A stretch of 17,446 nt of DNA, taken from positions 1 through 17,446 of the forward strand of contig DXKH01000091.1 of assembly GCA_019415335.1 (NCBI GenBank), written 5' to 3'. The notes beneath the pieces were generated by a model. It did not search any database, was not told the origin of the DNA, and was given only the letters and a program-made list of their open reading frames with translations. The DNA comes from Citrobacter sp. GTDB lineage: Bacteria > Pseudomonadota > Gammaproteobacteria > Enterobacterales > Enterobacteriaceae. Made by a program: the position numbers and the translations under genes. Below, in pieces: positions 10,158 through 15,835 of the stretch. Position 1 is the first letter of the stretch, and each line of letters opens with the position of its first letter.

Positions 10158-10604
10158 ATGTTTGATGTCACTCTGCTGATCCTTCTTGGACTGGCAGCTC
10201 TGGGCTTTGTCAGCCATAACACCACTGTCGCCGTTTCAATTCTGGTGCTGATTATTGTCCGCGTTACCCCACTCAATACCTTTTTTCCGTGGATTGAAAA
10301 ACAAGGGCTTACCATCGGGATTATTATCCTGACCATCGGCGTCATGGCGCCTATCGCCAGCGGGACGCTGCCACCTTCAACATTGATCCACTCTTTCCTT
10401 AACTGGAAGTCGCTGGTGGCGATTGTGGTTGGCGTGGTGGTCTCGTGGCTCGGCGGTCGAGGCGTGACGCTGATGGGCAGCCAGCCACAACTGGTCGCCG
10501 GGTTGCTGGTCGGCACCGTGCTTGGCGTGGCCCTGTTTCGCGGTGTACCTGTTGGTCCGCTTATCGCCGCCGGTCTTGTCTCGCTTATTGTGGGGAGGCA
10601 GTAG
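10158..10604 (+). CDS. yeaL: Inner-membrane protein YeaL (DUF441/UPF0756)
   Basis: 148-aa integral membrane protein of unknown function, the same length and nearly the same sequence as E. coli YeaL. Four hydrophobic segments are visible: about residues 4-36, 50-68, 81-100 and 112-146. The family-typical GVMAPIASG and [10 protein letters not shown] motifs are present. The ATG at 10158 follows AAGGAA (10146-10151). The last 20 bases overlap the 3' end of the convergent nimR. I see no catalytic motif and assign no function. Confidence 0.93.
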   Translation: MFDVTLLILLGLAALGFVSHNTTVAVSILVLIIVRVTPLNTFFPWIEKQGLTIGIIILTIGVMAPIASGTLPPSTLIHSFLNWKSLVAIVVGVVVSWLGGRGVTLMGSQPQLVAGLLVGTVLGVALFRGVPVGPLIAAGLVSLIVGRQ

Positions 10605-11382
10605 TCAACCCTGCCAGATAACGGCCTGGCGTCTGTCCCAGGCCTTTTTTGAACATGGTGATAAACGCCGTGGTCGAATCATACCCTAACAGTTGCGCCA
10701 CCTGCTGCACGTTCTGTCCGCCGACCAGGGCCTGTAAGGCCAGAATAAGCTGAAGCTGATGCCGCCAGCGACGAAAGCTGAGCCCCGTCTCCCTGACGAC
10801 CAGGCGGGCGAGATTGCGCTCGCTCATCGCAAATACACGGGCCCACTGCCCCAGCGTTTGCCACTGCGCCGGTTCGCGCGCCATCGTTTCAACCATCCTG
10901 CGGATCTTCGGGTGCGCTGAAACCGGCAGTTGCATCTGCTCCTGCGCTTGCTGCGGAAGTTCATCAAATAACACTTGAGTCAGCCTCTGGGTTTGTGGCT
11001 CTGCCCGCTGAGCGTCACTACGCATCGCCAGAGAAAGGATCAGCTCCCGACAAAGTGGGGACATTTTTAACGTACAACAACTGTCCGGCAAAGTGACTGC
11101 ATCCGGTTCGATGAAGAGAAAGCAGAGCTCCGCGCCTGCCGTTACGTGGTTGCTGTGAGGAACGCCACCGGGGATCCAGACCGCGTACTGCGGCGGCACC
11201 ATCCACATTGCCCGCTCAACGTCACAGGTGATGGCCCCATGCAGTGCCATAATCAGTTGCCCTTTACGATGCTGATGCTGCGCGCTGAACAGCTCGTCAG
11301 GGCGGGCGCGGATACGAAATGCCACAGCGGCATCGTGGTGCAGATCGGGGTCATATCCGTCGAGTCGCAGGCTGTACATCAT
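10585..11382 (-). CDS. nimR: AraC-family regulator NimR (YeaM)
   Basis: 265-aa transcription factor. The N-terminal half (about residues 16-85) is a cupin-like effector domain ([32 protein letters not shown]). The C-terminal AraC DNA-binding domain has two helix-turn-helix units, at about 174-197 ([19 protein letters not shown]) and 225-247 ([22 protein letters not shown]), followed by the family signature GQTPGRYL. In E. coli NimR represses the adjacent exporter gene nimT. Two ATGs occur close together (11382 and 11379) and I use the first. It is divergent from nimT across 96 bp, which should hold the operator. Its 3' end overlaps yeaL by 20 bp, tail to tail. Confidence 0.92.
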   Translation of the reverse strand: MMYSLRLDGYDPDLHHDAAVAFRIRARPDELFSAQHQHRKGQLIMALHGAITCDVERAMWMVPPQYAVWIPGGVPHSNHVTAGAELCFLFIEPDAVTLPDSCCTLKMSPLCRELILSLAMRSDAQRAEPQTQRLTQVLFDELPQQAQEQMQLPVSAHPKIRRMVETMAREPAQWQTLGQWARVFAMSERNLARLVVRETGLSFRRWRHQLQLILALQALVGGQNVQQVAQLLGYDSTTAFITMFKKGLGQTPGRYLAGLTTASPQ

Positions 11383-11478
11383 TTTGTCCGAATTTAGCGA
11401 TAAACTGTCATTTTAGCTTGATTCGCAACACAGATAAACGCGGTAAGGTACGGCCTCACCTGTTGATATGAGAGAACA

Positions 11479-12660
11479 ATGACTTCTTCACCACCACGCG
11501 GCAACCACGGTGCCCTGCTGATTGCGGGGATCCTGATGATTGCCACCACGCTGCGCGTGACGTTTACCGGTGCCGCCCCTTTGCTGGAGGCGATTCGTAC
11601 GGACTATGGTCTCACGACGGCCCAGACGGGGTTATTAACCACCCTGCCACTGCTGGCGTTTGCGCTGGTTTCTCCGCTTGCCGCCAGCATTGCCCGCCGT
11701 ATTGGCATGGAACGCAGCCTCTTCATCGCGATGCTACTGATTTGTGCCGGGGTTGCCGTGCGTTCTCTGCCCTCTGCCGCATGGCTGTTTATCGGCACGG
11801 CCATCATCGGCTGTGGTATCGCCCTCGGCAACGTGTTGCTGCCGGGGCTTATCAAACGCGATTTTTCGCAGCACGTCGCCAGACTGACCGGTGCCTATTC
11901 CCTGACGATGGGGGCCGCCGCCGCGCTGGGCTCTGCGCTGGTGGTTCCGTTGGCGCTGAGCGGGTTTGGCTGGCGCGGTGCGCTACTGTCGCTGATGGTG
12001 TTCCCTCTACTCGCGTTTCTGGTCTGGCTGCCGCAGTGGCGGAATACTGCCCACGCGAACGTGACCACCTCGCGCAGCCTGCACGCGCGCGGCATCTGGC
12101 GTTCACCGCTGGCCTGGCAGGTGACGTTATTTCTTGGAATTAACTCGCTGATCTATTACGTGATTATCGGCTGGCTGCCCGCGATTTTAATCAGCCATGG
12201 CTACAGCGAGGCGCAGGCCGGTTCGCTGCACGGTTTACTCCAGTTGGCGACCGCCTCTCCCGGTTTGCTCATTCCGCTGGTGCTGCATCGCTTTCACGAT
12301 CAGCGCAGCATCGCCGCGCTGGTGTCGTTGATGTGCGCAGTGGGTGCGGCAGGGTTCTGGTTTATGCCGGATCAGGCGGCGCTGTGGACGCTGTTGTTTG
12401 GATTCGGCTCCGGTGCAACGATGATTCTGGGGCTGACCTTCATCGGCCTGCGTGCCAGTTCGGCACATCAGGCGGCAGCGCTTTCCGGCATGGCGCAATC
12501 CGTCGGCTATCTGCTAGCCGCTTGCGGACCGCCGTTGATGGGCAAAATTCATGACGCCCAGGGAAACTGGCAGATCCCGCTGCTGGCCGTTGCGGTCCTG
12601 GCGGTAATGATGGCAGTCTTCGGCCTCTATGCCGGGCGGAATAGAGAGATCACCGCCTGA
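11479..12660 (+). CDS. nimT: MFS exporter NimT (YeaN), CynX/NimT family
   Basis: 393-aa major facilitator of the inner membrane with about 12 hydrophobic segments and the length of E. coli YeaN. The protein exports 2-nitroimidazole in E. coli; the natural substrate is uncertain. The first conserved loop carries LAASIARRIGMERS, the MFS motif between helices 2 and 3. A Gly/Ser-rich helix FGFGSGATMILGLTFIG lies in the second half. The ATG at 11479 follows a purine-rich GAGAGAA. It is divergent from its probable repressor gene nimR. The gene is intact. Confidence 0.93.
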   Translation: MTSSPPRGNHGALLIAGILMIATTLRVTFTGAAPLLEAIRTDYGLTTAQTGLLTTLPLLAFALVSPLAASIARRIGMERSLFIAMLLICAGVAVRSLPSAAWLFIGTAIIGCGIALGNVLLPGLIKRDFSQHVARLTGAYSLTMGAAAALGSALVVPLALSGFGWRGALLSLMVFPLLAFLVWLPQWRNTAHANVTTSRSLHARGIWRSPLAWQVTLFLGINSLIYYVIIGWLPAILISHGYSEAQAGSLHGLLQLATASPGLLIPLVLHRFHDQRSIAALVSLMCAVGAAGFWFMPDQAALWTLLFGFGSGATMILGLTFIGLRASSAHQAAALSGMAQSVGYLLAACGPPLMGKIHDAQGNWQIPLLAVAVLAVMMAVFGLYAGRNREITA

Positions 12661-12666
12661 TACGTT

Positions 12667-12692
12667 CAGGGCAGACTGTCGGGTCTGCCCTG
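12667..12692. terminator. Hairpin between convergent nimT and the amidotransferase-like gene
   Basis: The perfect 10-base stem CAGGGCAGAC (12667-12676) / GTCTGCCCTG (12683-12692) starts six bases after the nimT stop and ends four bases before the stop of the minus-strand gene. There is no run of T on either side, so intrinsic termination is only likely, perhaps bidirectional. Confidence 0.6.
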
Positions 12693-12696
12693 CTGA

Positions 12697-13404
12697 TTAT
12701 CCTCGCGCGGCGCGCAGCATCGCCTGCGCCAGGGGAACAGGTTTTCCCGCCAGTGCGCCCCGTTCGTGCTGAAACAAGGTTGCGACAAAGAATGGATGCG
12801 TGACCAGTTCTACCGCCCGAACCTCCCCGTTATCATCCCAGCCCGTCACCCGCAGATCGCCGCTTTCCAGTTCAGCCGCAAACGCCTCAGCAATGCCATA
12901 GTTGCAGTGATAGCCTTCCGAAATCAGCGGTCGCCCATACGCTTTAGCAATCAGGGTGTTGGGTCGCAGTTCGATATCGTCGGTTTTTTCCACCAGCGAA
13001 CAGGTGAGTGGCGCAATGACCATCCGTCCTGTCGTATCGGTTTCTGCATGGGCGGCATCTGACCAGCCCAGCACATTACGGGCATATTCAAGGATGGCAT
13101 GTTGAAAACCGCCGCAGGTTCCCAGGAAGGGAATGCTGTTTTCGCGGGCATAACGGATAGCCGTCAGCGCACCTTCGGTATTTTTATAGGGACTGCCGGG
13201 TACCACCCAAATAGCGTCGTAGCCCACCAGATCTTCCGCGCTGGTGATTTCAGTGCTGGACAGCCAGTCGTAATCCGCAACCAGTTCCAGAACCGCTGCA
13301 GCGTCGTCGATGGCCAGAGGAATCGCCTGATGCGCCGTAACGCCTGCGTTGTAATCACCCACCAGCGCAATTCGCAGCGTATCTTTTACAGGGGATATTT
13401 CCAT
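12697..13404 (-). CDS. CTP-synthase C-terminal-like class I glutamine amidotransferase
   Basis: 235-aa protein resembling the glutaminase half of CTP synthase (PyrG) without the synthetase half. PyrG-like features: VPGSPYKNTEGALTAIRYARE (about 68-88), the nucleophile elbow FLGTCGGFQHAILEYARNVLG with Cys97 (TGC codon at 13116-13114), and the C-terminal HPFFVATLF. PyrG ends this strand FHPE, with His and Glu of the triad. Here it reads FQHE (211-214), so the His is shifted by one and Gln sits in its place. Glutaminase activity is therefore doubtful. NCBI names a related group 'CTP synthase C-terminal region-related (seleno)protein'; I believe this belongs there, with Cys rather than Sec. The ATG at 13404 has AAGGAATT upstream. 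It is not in this place in E. coli K-12 as I recall. Substrate unknown. Confidence 0.82.
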   Translation of the reverse strand: MEISPVKDTLRIALVGDYNAGVTAHQAIPLAIDDAAAVLELVADYDWLSSTEITSAEDLVGYDAIWVVPGSPYKNTEGALTAIRYARENSIPFLGTCGGFQHAILEYARNVLGWSDAAHAETDTTGRMVIAPLTCSLVEKTDDIELRPNTLIAKAYGRPLISEGYHCNYGIAEAFAAELESGDLRVTGWDDNGEVRAVELVTHPFFVATLFQHERGALAGKPVPLAQAMLRAARG

Positions 13405-13479
13405 GGAGAATTCCTTACGTCAGAAGAGTTGGGAACAACATAAGGAACCTCAGCCTACCGATCTTTTACTGCCATCACA

Positions 13480-13497
13480 ATCCCTTAATTTAGGGAT
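13480..13497. promoter_or_regulatory. Palindrome, possible operator between divergent genes
   Basis: ATCCCT-taattt-AGGGAT is an 18-base dyad with perfect 6-base arms. It lies in the 154-bp gap between the amidotransferase-like gene and the DUF523 gene. It ends 17 bases before the -10 hexamer at 13515, in the -35 position for the plus-strand promoter. That is the usual place for a repressor or class II activator. The cognate regulator is unknown. Confidence 0.4.
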
Positions 13498-13511
13498 GGG
13501 CGCACGCAAAG

Positions 13512-13520
13512 TGATATAGT
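13512..13520 (+). promoter_or_regulatory. Extended -10 promoter of the DUF523-yeaO pair
   Basis: TGATATAGT fits the extended -10 pattern TGN-TATAAT with one mismatch. No good -35 is visible at 17 bases, and that space is taken by the palindrome at 13480-13497. Transcription would begin near 13527, about 32 bases before the ATG at 13559. Confidence 0.5.
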
Positions 13521-13558
13521 GTTCGAATTCTGTTCTTCTTCTGGTTGAGGCAAAGGCG

Positions 13559-14068
13559 ATGAAAAGTAAGGTCTTAGTGAGCGCTTGCCTGATGGGCTTG
13601 AAGGTGCGTTATAACGGCAGCGAGAAAGCGCAGCCCGCCGCGATGCTCGCTCACCTGCAGGCGGAACAGCGTCTGGTCATCCACTGTCCTGAACTGGCCG
13701 CAGGATTGCCGACACCACGTCCACCGGCGGAAATTGTCCGGGCCGATGGCAACGATGTTATGCACGGGCGCGCGTTCATAGTGGAAAAGAGCGGTCATGA
13801 TGTCACCGGGCACTATCAACTTGCCGCCTGGCTGGCTCTGCGCACGGCACAGGAGACCGGCTGTGACGTTGCGCTACTCACCGACGGCAGTCCGACCTGC
13901 GGCAGTCAGTTTATTTACGACGGCAACTTCAGCGGACAGCGACATCCCGGTATGGGGGTTGCCGCCGCGCTGTTACGTCAGCACGGAATCACCGTTTTTT
14001 CCGACCATCAGCTCGATGAATTTTGTGCCTGGATTGAGGAGAAAGAAAAACATGAATATTCAGTGTAA
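13559..14068 (+). CDS. DUF523 family protein
   Basis: 169-aa small cytosolic protein of the DUF523 (YbbK-like) family, whose biochemical function is not established. The family's conserved cysteines and motifs are all present: SACLMGLKVRYNG (Cys10), CPELAAGLPTPRPPAEI (Cys43), the GHDVTGHY stretch, and DGSPTCGSQFIYDGNFSG (Cys114), then GMGVAAALLRQHGITVFS. Three conserved Cys could suggest metal or redox chemistry; that is inference. A GAGG ribosome binding site precedes the ATG. Its last 17 bases overlap the start of yeaO, so the two are very probably translationally coupled and co-transcribed. Not part of the E. coli K-12 yeaN-yeaO junction as I recall it. Confidence 0.88.
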   Translation: MKSKVLVSACLMGLKVRYNGSEKAQPAAMLAHLQAEQRLVIHCPELAAGLPTPRPPAEIVRADGNDVMHGRAFIVEKSGHDVTGHYQLAAWLALRTAQETGCDVALLTDGSPTCGSQFIYDGNFSGQRHPGMGVAAALLRQHGITVFSDHQLDEFCAWIEEKEKHEYSV

Positions 14069-14399
14069 ACGCGTCTACGACCCGGCAGAAGACAGCGACG
14101 GCTACCGGGTACTGGTTGATCGACTTTGGCCACGCGGGATCAAAAAAGCGGATCTCGCGCTGGATGAGTGGGTCAAAGACCTCACCCCCTCAACAGAACT
14201 GCGCAAAGCCTTTCACGCGGAAACGATCGATTTTCAGCATTTTACTGAACGGTACCGCGCGGAACTGGCCACACAGAAGAAGGAAGGCGAACGACTGGCG
14301 CAGATTGCCCGTCAGCAGACGCTGACGCTACTGTATGCCGCTAAAAACAGTGAACAGAATCATGCCCTTGTGCTGGCGGACTGGCTACGCGAGTTGTGA
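14052..14399 (+). CDS. yeaO: DUF488 family protein YeaO
   Basis: 115-aa protein matching E. coli YeaO in length and motifs. The DUF488 signature YRVLVDRLWPRGIKKADLALDEW is near the N terminus, and LTLLYAAKNSEQNHALVLADWL closes it. The function is not established. Its ATG lies inside the 3' end of the DUF523 gene (17-bp overlap), with GAGGAG at 14036-14041 as ribosome binding site. The last 15 bases overlap the 3' end of the convergent unknown gene on the minus strand. Confidence 0.92.
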   Translation: MNIQCKRVYDPAEDSDGYRVLVDRLWPRGIKKADLALDEWVKDLTPSTELRKAFHAETIDFQHFTERYRAELATQKKEGERLAQIARQQTLTLLYAAKNSEQNHALVLADWLREL

Positions 14400-14696
14400 T
14401 TGTCGGGTATTCTTCACCTCAGGCTGAACATCCGGCAACAACGGCATCAGGTGTTCTGCTCTGACCCAGGCAAATCCCTGCTGCCCGCTTGCCGACACCA
14501 CCTCCCCCGTCACCAGCCAGAGCGCGCGCGGCGTCTCTTGCGGGAGCATCGTGGTAAATCCATTAACGGGATTAATGAACACCTCACCCGGCTGGCAGAG
14601 ATGAAACAATTCCACCGTCTTGCCGATATTGCCGCGTCCGGCAGACGTTTTCGCACCAATAATCAACGCCAGGGTGCCCGGTTTTAGCTGGAACAT
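14385..14696 (-). CDS. Unknown 103-aa protein with a possible KOW/SH3-like fold
   Basis: I do not recognise this gene with confidence. The 103-aa product begins MFQLKPGTLALIIGAK and continues NIGKTVELFHLCQPGEVF (about 23-40). A Gly-spaced small-barrel pattern of this kind resembles KOW/SH3-like domains and some short proteins of enterobacterial phages and plasmids. The tail (about 88-103) is polar and probably disordered. There is no signal peptide or membrane helix. An ATG 18 bases upstream in frame would add MRNERC. I prefer 14696 because GAGAG lies about 8 bases before it. It is convergent with yeaO, with a 15-bp overlap of the 3' ends. It occupies the place where I recall yoaF and dgcP in E. 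coli. Confidence 0.65.
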   Translation of the reverse strand: MFQLKPGTLALIIGAKTSAGRGNIGKTVELFHLCQPGEVFINPVNGFTTMLPQETPRALWLVTGEVVSASGQQGFAWVRAEHLMPLLPDVQPEVKNTRQSQLA

Positions 14697-14883
14697 ACAT
14701 CTCTCGTTGCGCACTTGCGACTCTGGTTAAGATAATTCCGAGAAATGATAGCCTGCCGAAAGCGTATTTGTCACGCTCTGGCGATACGGCGAATAAGCGA
14801 AAAACCGAGGATAAAACCCCTTTTGTCACCCATTAACCCCTGTTATCCTTGCACCTCTTTGCATAATTCAGACAGGTGATCGC

Positions 14884-14982
14884 ATGAGACTGGGCATACT
14901 ATTTCCCGTCGTCATTTTCATTACGGCCGTGGTTTTTTTGGCCTGGTTTTTTATCGGTGGCTATGCCGCACCGGGGGCGTAA
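14884..14982 (+). CDS. yoaK: Small membrane protein YoaK (32 aa)
   Basis: A 32-codon gene starting MRLGILFPVVIFITAVVF and ending GGYAAPGA. One hydrophobic helix covers about residues 4-25, so it is a predicted single-pass inner-membrane peptide. It is nearly identical to E. coli YoaK. AGGTGA (14875-14880) is the ribosome binding site, and a possible -10 CATAAT lies at 14862-14867. The next gene, yoaJ, begins three bases after the stop, which indicates an operon. Function unknown. Confidence 0.93.
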   Translation: MRLGILFPVVIFITAVVFLAWFFIGGYAAPGA

Positions 14983-14985
14983 ATC

Positions 14986-15060
14986 ATGAAAAAAACGACA
15001 CTGATTATGATTGTCGTCGCGGTAGTCGTGGTGCTGGGTACGGAACTGGGCTGGTGGTAA
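14986..15060 (+). CDS. yoaJ: Small membrane protein YoaJ (24 aa)
   Basis: A 24-codon gene starting MKKTTLIMIVVAVVVV and ending LGTELGWW. Two Lys precede one hydrophobic helix (about 5-18), giving a single-pass inner-membrane peptide with the length and ends of E. coli YoaJ. It lies three bases behind yoaK. No strong separate ribosome binding site is visible, so coupling to yoaK translation is likely. A terminator follows 18 bases after the stop. Function unknown. Confidence 0.92.
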   Translation: MKKTTLIMIVVAVVVVLGTELGWW

Positions 15061-15078
15061 CGCCAGACTCAAAAAGAC

Positions 15079-15107
15079 AAAAGGCCACCCTCAGGTCGCC
15101 TTTTTTT
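15079..15107. terminator. Terminator between yoaKJ and yeaQ
   Basis: AAAAGGC-C-ACC / GGT-C-GCCTTTT forms a stem with one C-C mismatch and a CTCA loop, then seven T residues (15101-15107). The A tract on the left gives T residues on the minus strand as well, so it can serve both yoaKJ and yeaQ, which converge here. Confidence 0.88.
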
Positions 15108-15124
15108 CAGTTAATTCTTGCGGC

Positions 15125-15373
15125 TTAGCTTTTGATTTTTCTGTAGATAAACAGCACGACGATAGCGCCAATAATCGCCACTACAAAGCTGCCGAAATTA
15201 AAGCCGTCCACTTTCCCAAAGCCAAGCAGAGTACTAATCCAGCCCCCTACCACGGCACCGACGATCCCCAGGATGATCGTCATAAAGAATCCCCCACCAT
15301 CCTTACCAGGCATAATCCACTTCGCCAGAATACCTGCAATCAGACCAAAAATAATCCATGAAATAATGCCCAT
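15125..15373 (-). CDS. yeaQ: GlsB/YeaQ/YmgE family stress-response membrane protein YeaQ
   Basis: 82-aa inner-membrane protein, the same length as E. coli YeaQ (UPF0410, 'transglycosylase-associated' family). Three Gly-rich hydrophobic segments are visible: about 2-20, 28-48 and 59-77. The family motif AKWIMPGKDGGG lies in the first loop. Family members are commonly general-stress (sigma-S) induced; the molecular function is unknown. AGGAAAA lies just before the ATG at 15373. It converges on yoaKJ and is divergent from the sRNA gene at 15541. Confidence 0.94.
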   Translation of the reverse strand: MGIISWIIFGLIAGILAKWIMPGKDGGGFFMTIILGIVGAVVGGWISTLLGFGKVDGFNFGSFVVAIIGAIVVLFIYRKIKS

Positions 15374-15505
15374 TTTTTCCTCGCTTATCGATTTTGCGTT
15401 AGCGGTTTATTCGCCGTTAAAAAGGATAGCACACTGTCAGGAAATTGAAATTTGTGATGAACATCACTTAATTTAGCTTTCTGATTTCTCCCACAAAAGA
15501 TGGGG

Positions 15506-15534
15506 TTGCAAGTTTAGATGATAAAGATTATCTT
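15506..15534 (+). promoter_or_regulatory. Sigma-70 promoter of the RyhB-type sRNA
   Basis: The -35 TTGCAA (15506-15511) and the -10 TATCTT (15529-15534) are 17 bases apart, which places the start near 15541. The Fur box covers the spacer end and the -10. Confidence 0.75.
15519..15533 (+). promoter_or_regulatory. Fur box of the RyhB-type sRNA
   Basis: TGATAAAGATTATCT matches the 7-1-7 Fur consensus TGATAAT-N-ATTATCA at all but two outer or inner positions. It overlaps the -10 element (TATCTT, 15529-15534), as expected for iron-dependent repression by Fur. Confidence 0.9.
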
Positions 15535-15540
15535 TCTCAT

Positions 15541-15635
15541 TGCTGAATAGTTGAGTAAATGACTCAGGTATTTAGTACGACATTGCTCACATTGCTTCCA
15601 GTATTTCTTGCCCGCCTCTGTGCGGGCTTTTTTTT
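15541..15635 (+). ncRNA. ryhB2: RyhB-2-type iron-responsive sRNA
   Basis: The 29 bases from 15577 to 15605 are, as far as I can recall it, identical to the seed/Hfq core of RyhB, beginning ACGACATTGCTCACATTGC. Around this core the sequence differs from E. coli RyhB. The 5' hairpin is TGAGT-AAAT-GACTCA-like (15552-15567), and the terminator is GCCCGC-N6-GCGGGC (15610-15627) with eight T residues (15628-15635). Total length is about 90-95 nt, as for RyhB. The upstream Fur box and a position beside yeaQ match what I know of Salmonella RyhB-2 (RfrB/IsrE). By family, it should pair through the core with mRNAs of iron-using proteins, with Hfq, in iron starvation. The exact 5' end is inferred (15541-15543). 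Confidence 0.93.
15610..15635 (+). terminator. Terminator of the RyhB-type sRNA
   Basis: Six-base stem GCCCGC (15610-15615) / GCGGGC (15622-15627), loop CTCTGT, then TTTTTTTT. The long U tail is typical of Hfq-bound sRNAs. Confidence 0.93.
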
Positions 15636-15648
15636 GACGTCCGCTCGT

Positions 15649-15664
15649 CATTTATGTCGAATCC
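15649..15664 (+). promoter_or_regulatory. Possible FhlA-type upstream activating site
   Basis: CATTTATGTCGAATCC keeps the CATTT and CGAA blocks, at the right spacing, of the FhlA site I remember as CATTTCGTACGAAATG (9 of 16 positions). It lies about 85 bp before the expected sigma-54 start, a normal enhancer distance. The match is weak and rests on my memory of the consensus. Confidence 0.3.
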
Positions 15665-15696
15665 GCTGTCATTTTTCCTGCTGCTTCTGTCTCTGT

Positions 15697-15715
15697 CCGC
15701 GTCAACGCGGGTTTT
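15697..15715 (+). terminator. Weak hairpin with a short T run
   Basis: CCGCGT (15697-15702) / ACGCGG (15705-15710), or CCGC/GCGG with a GTCAAC loop, followed by G and TTTT. It could be a backup terminator for read-through from the sRNA, or simply part of the fdhF-like promoter region. The short loop makes it doubtful. Confidence 0.3.
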
Positions 15716-15722
15716 GTCACTC

Positions 15723-15738
15723 TGGCACGTATTATGCT
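15723..15738 (+). promoter_or_regulatory. Sigma-54 promoter of the fdhF-like gene
   Basis: TGGCACGTATTATGCT matches TGGCACG-N4-TTGCT except for one base (A instead of T before TGC). The GG and GC doublets are correctly spaced. Transcription should begin near 15749, leaving a leader of about 87 bases. E. coli fdhF is itself a sigma-54/FhlA gene, so this agrees with the product. Confidence 0.85.
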
Positions 15739-15764
15739 TATCCCCTGCGTCATGACGACAACCC

Positions 15765-15792
15765 GAAGCTTCAGCGACTTCGCTCAGGCTTC
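15765..15792 (+). other. Hairpin in the leader of the fdhF-like mRNA
   Basis: GAAGC (15765-15769) pairs with GCTTC (15788-15792), and an inner AGCG/CGCT stem closes an ACTT loop, with a 3x3 internal loop between the stems. There is no T tract, so it is not a terminator. It lies between the expected start of transcription and the ATG. Confidence 0.45.
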
Positions 15793-15835
15793 CTCACAAT
15801 TCGTGCTATTTCAGCTTTTAACAGGTCTGTTATTG

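Noticed and set aside
14584..14829. 81-codon minus-strand frame overlapping the unknown gene
   Set aside because: It is in another frame of the 103-aa gene, with no ribosome binding site and no protein-like composition.
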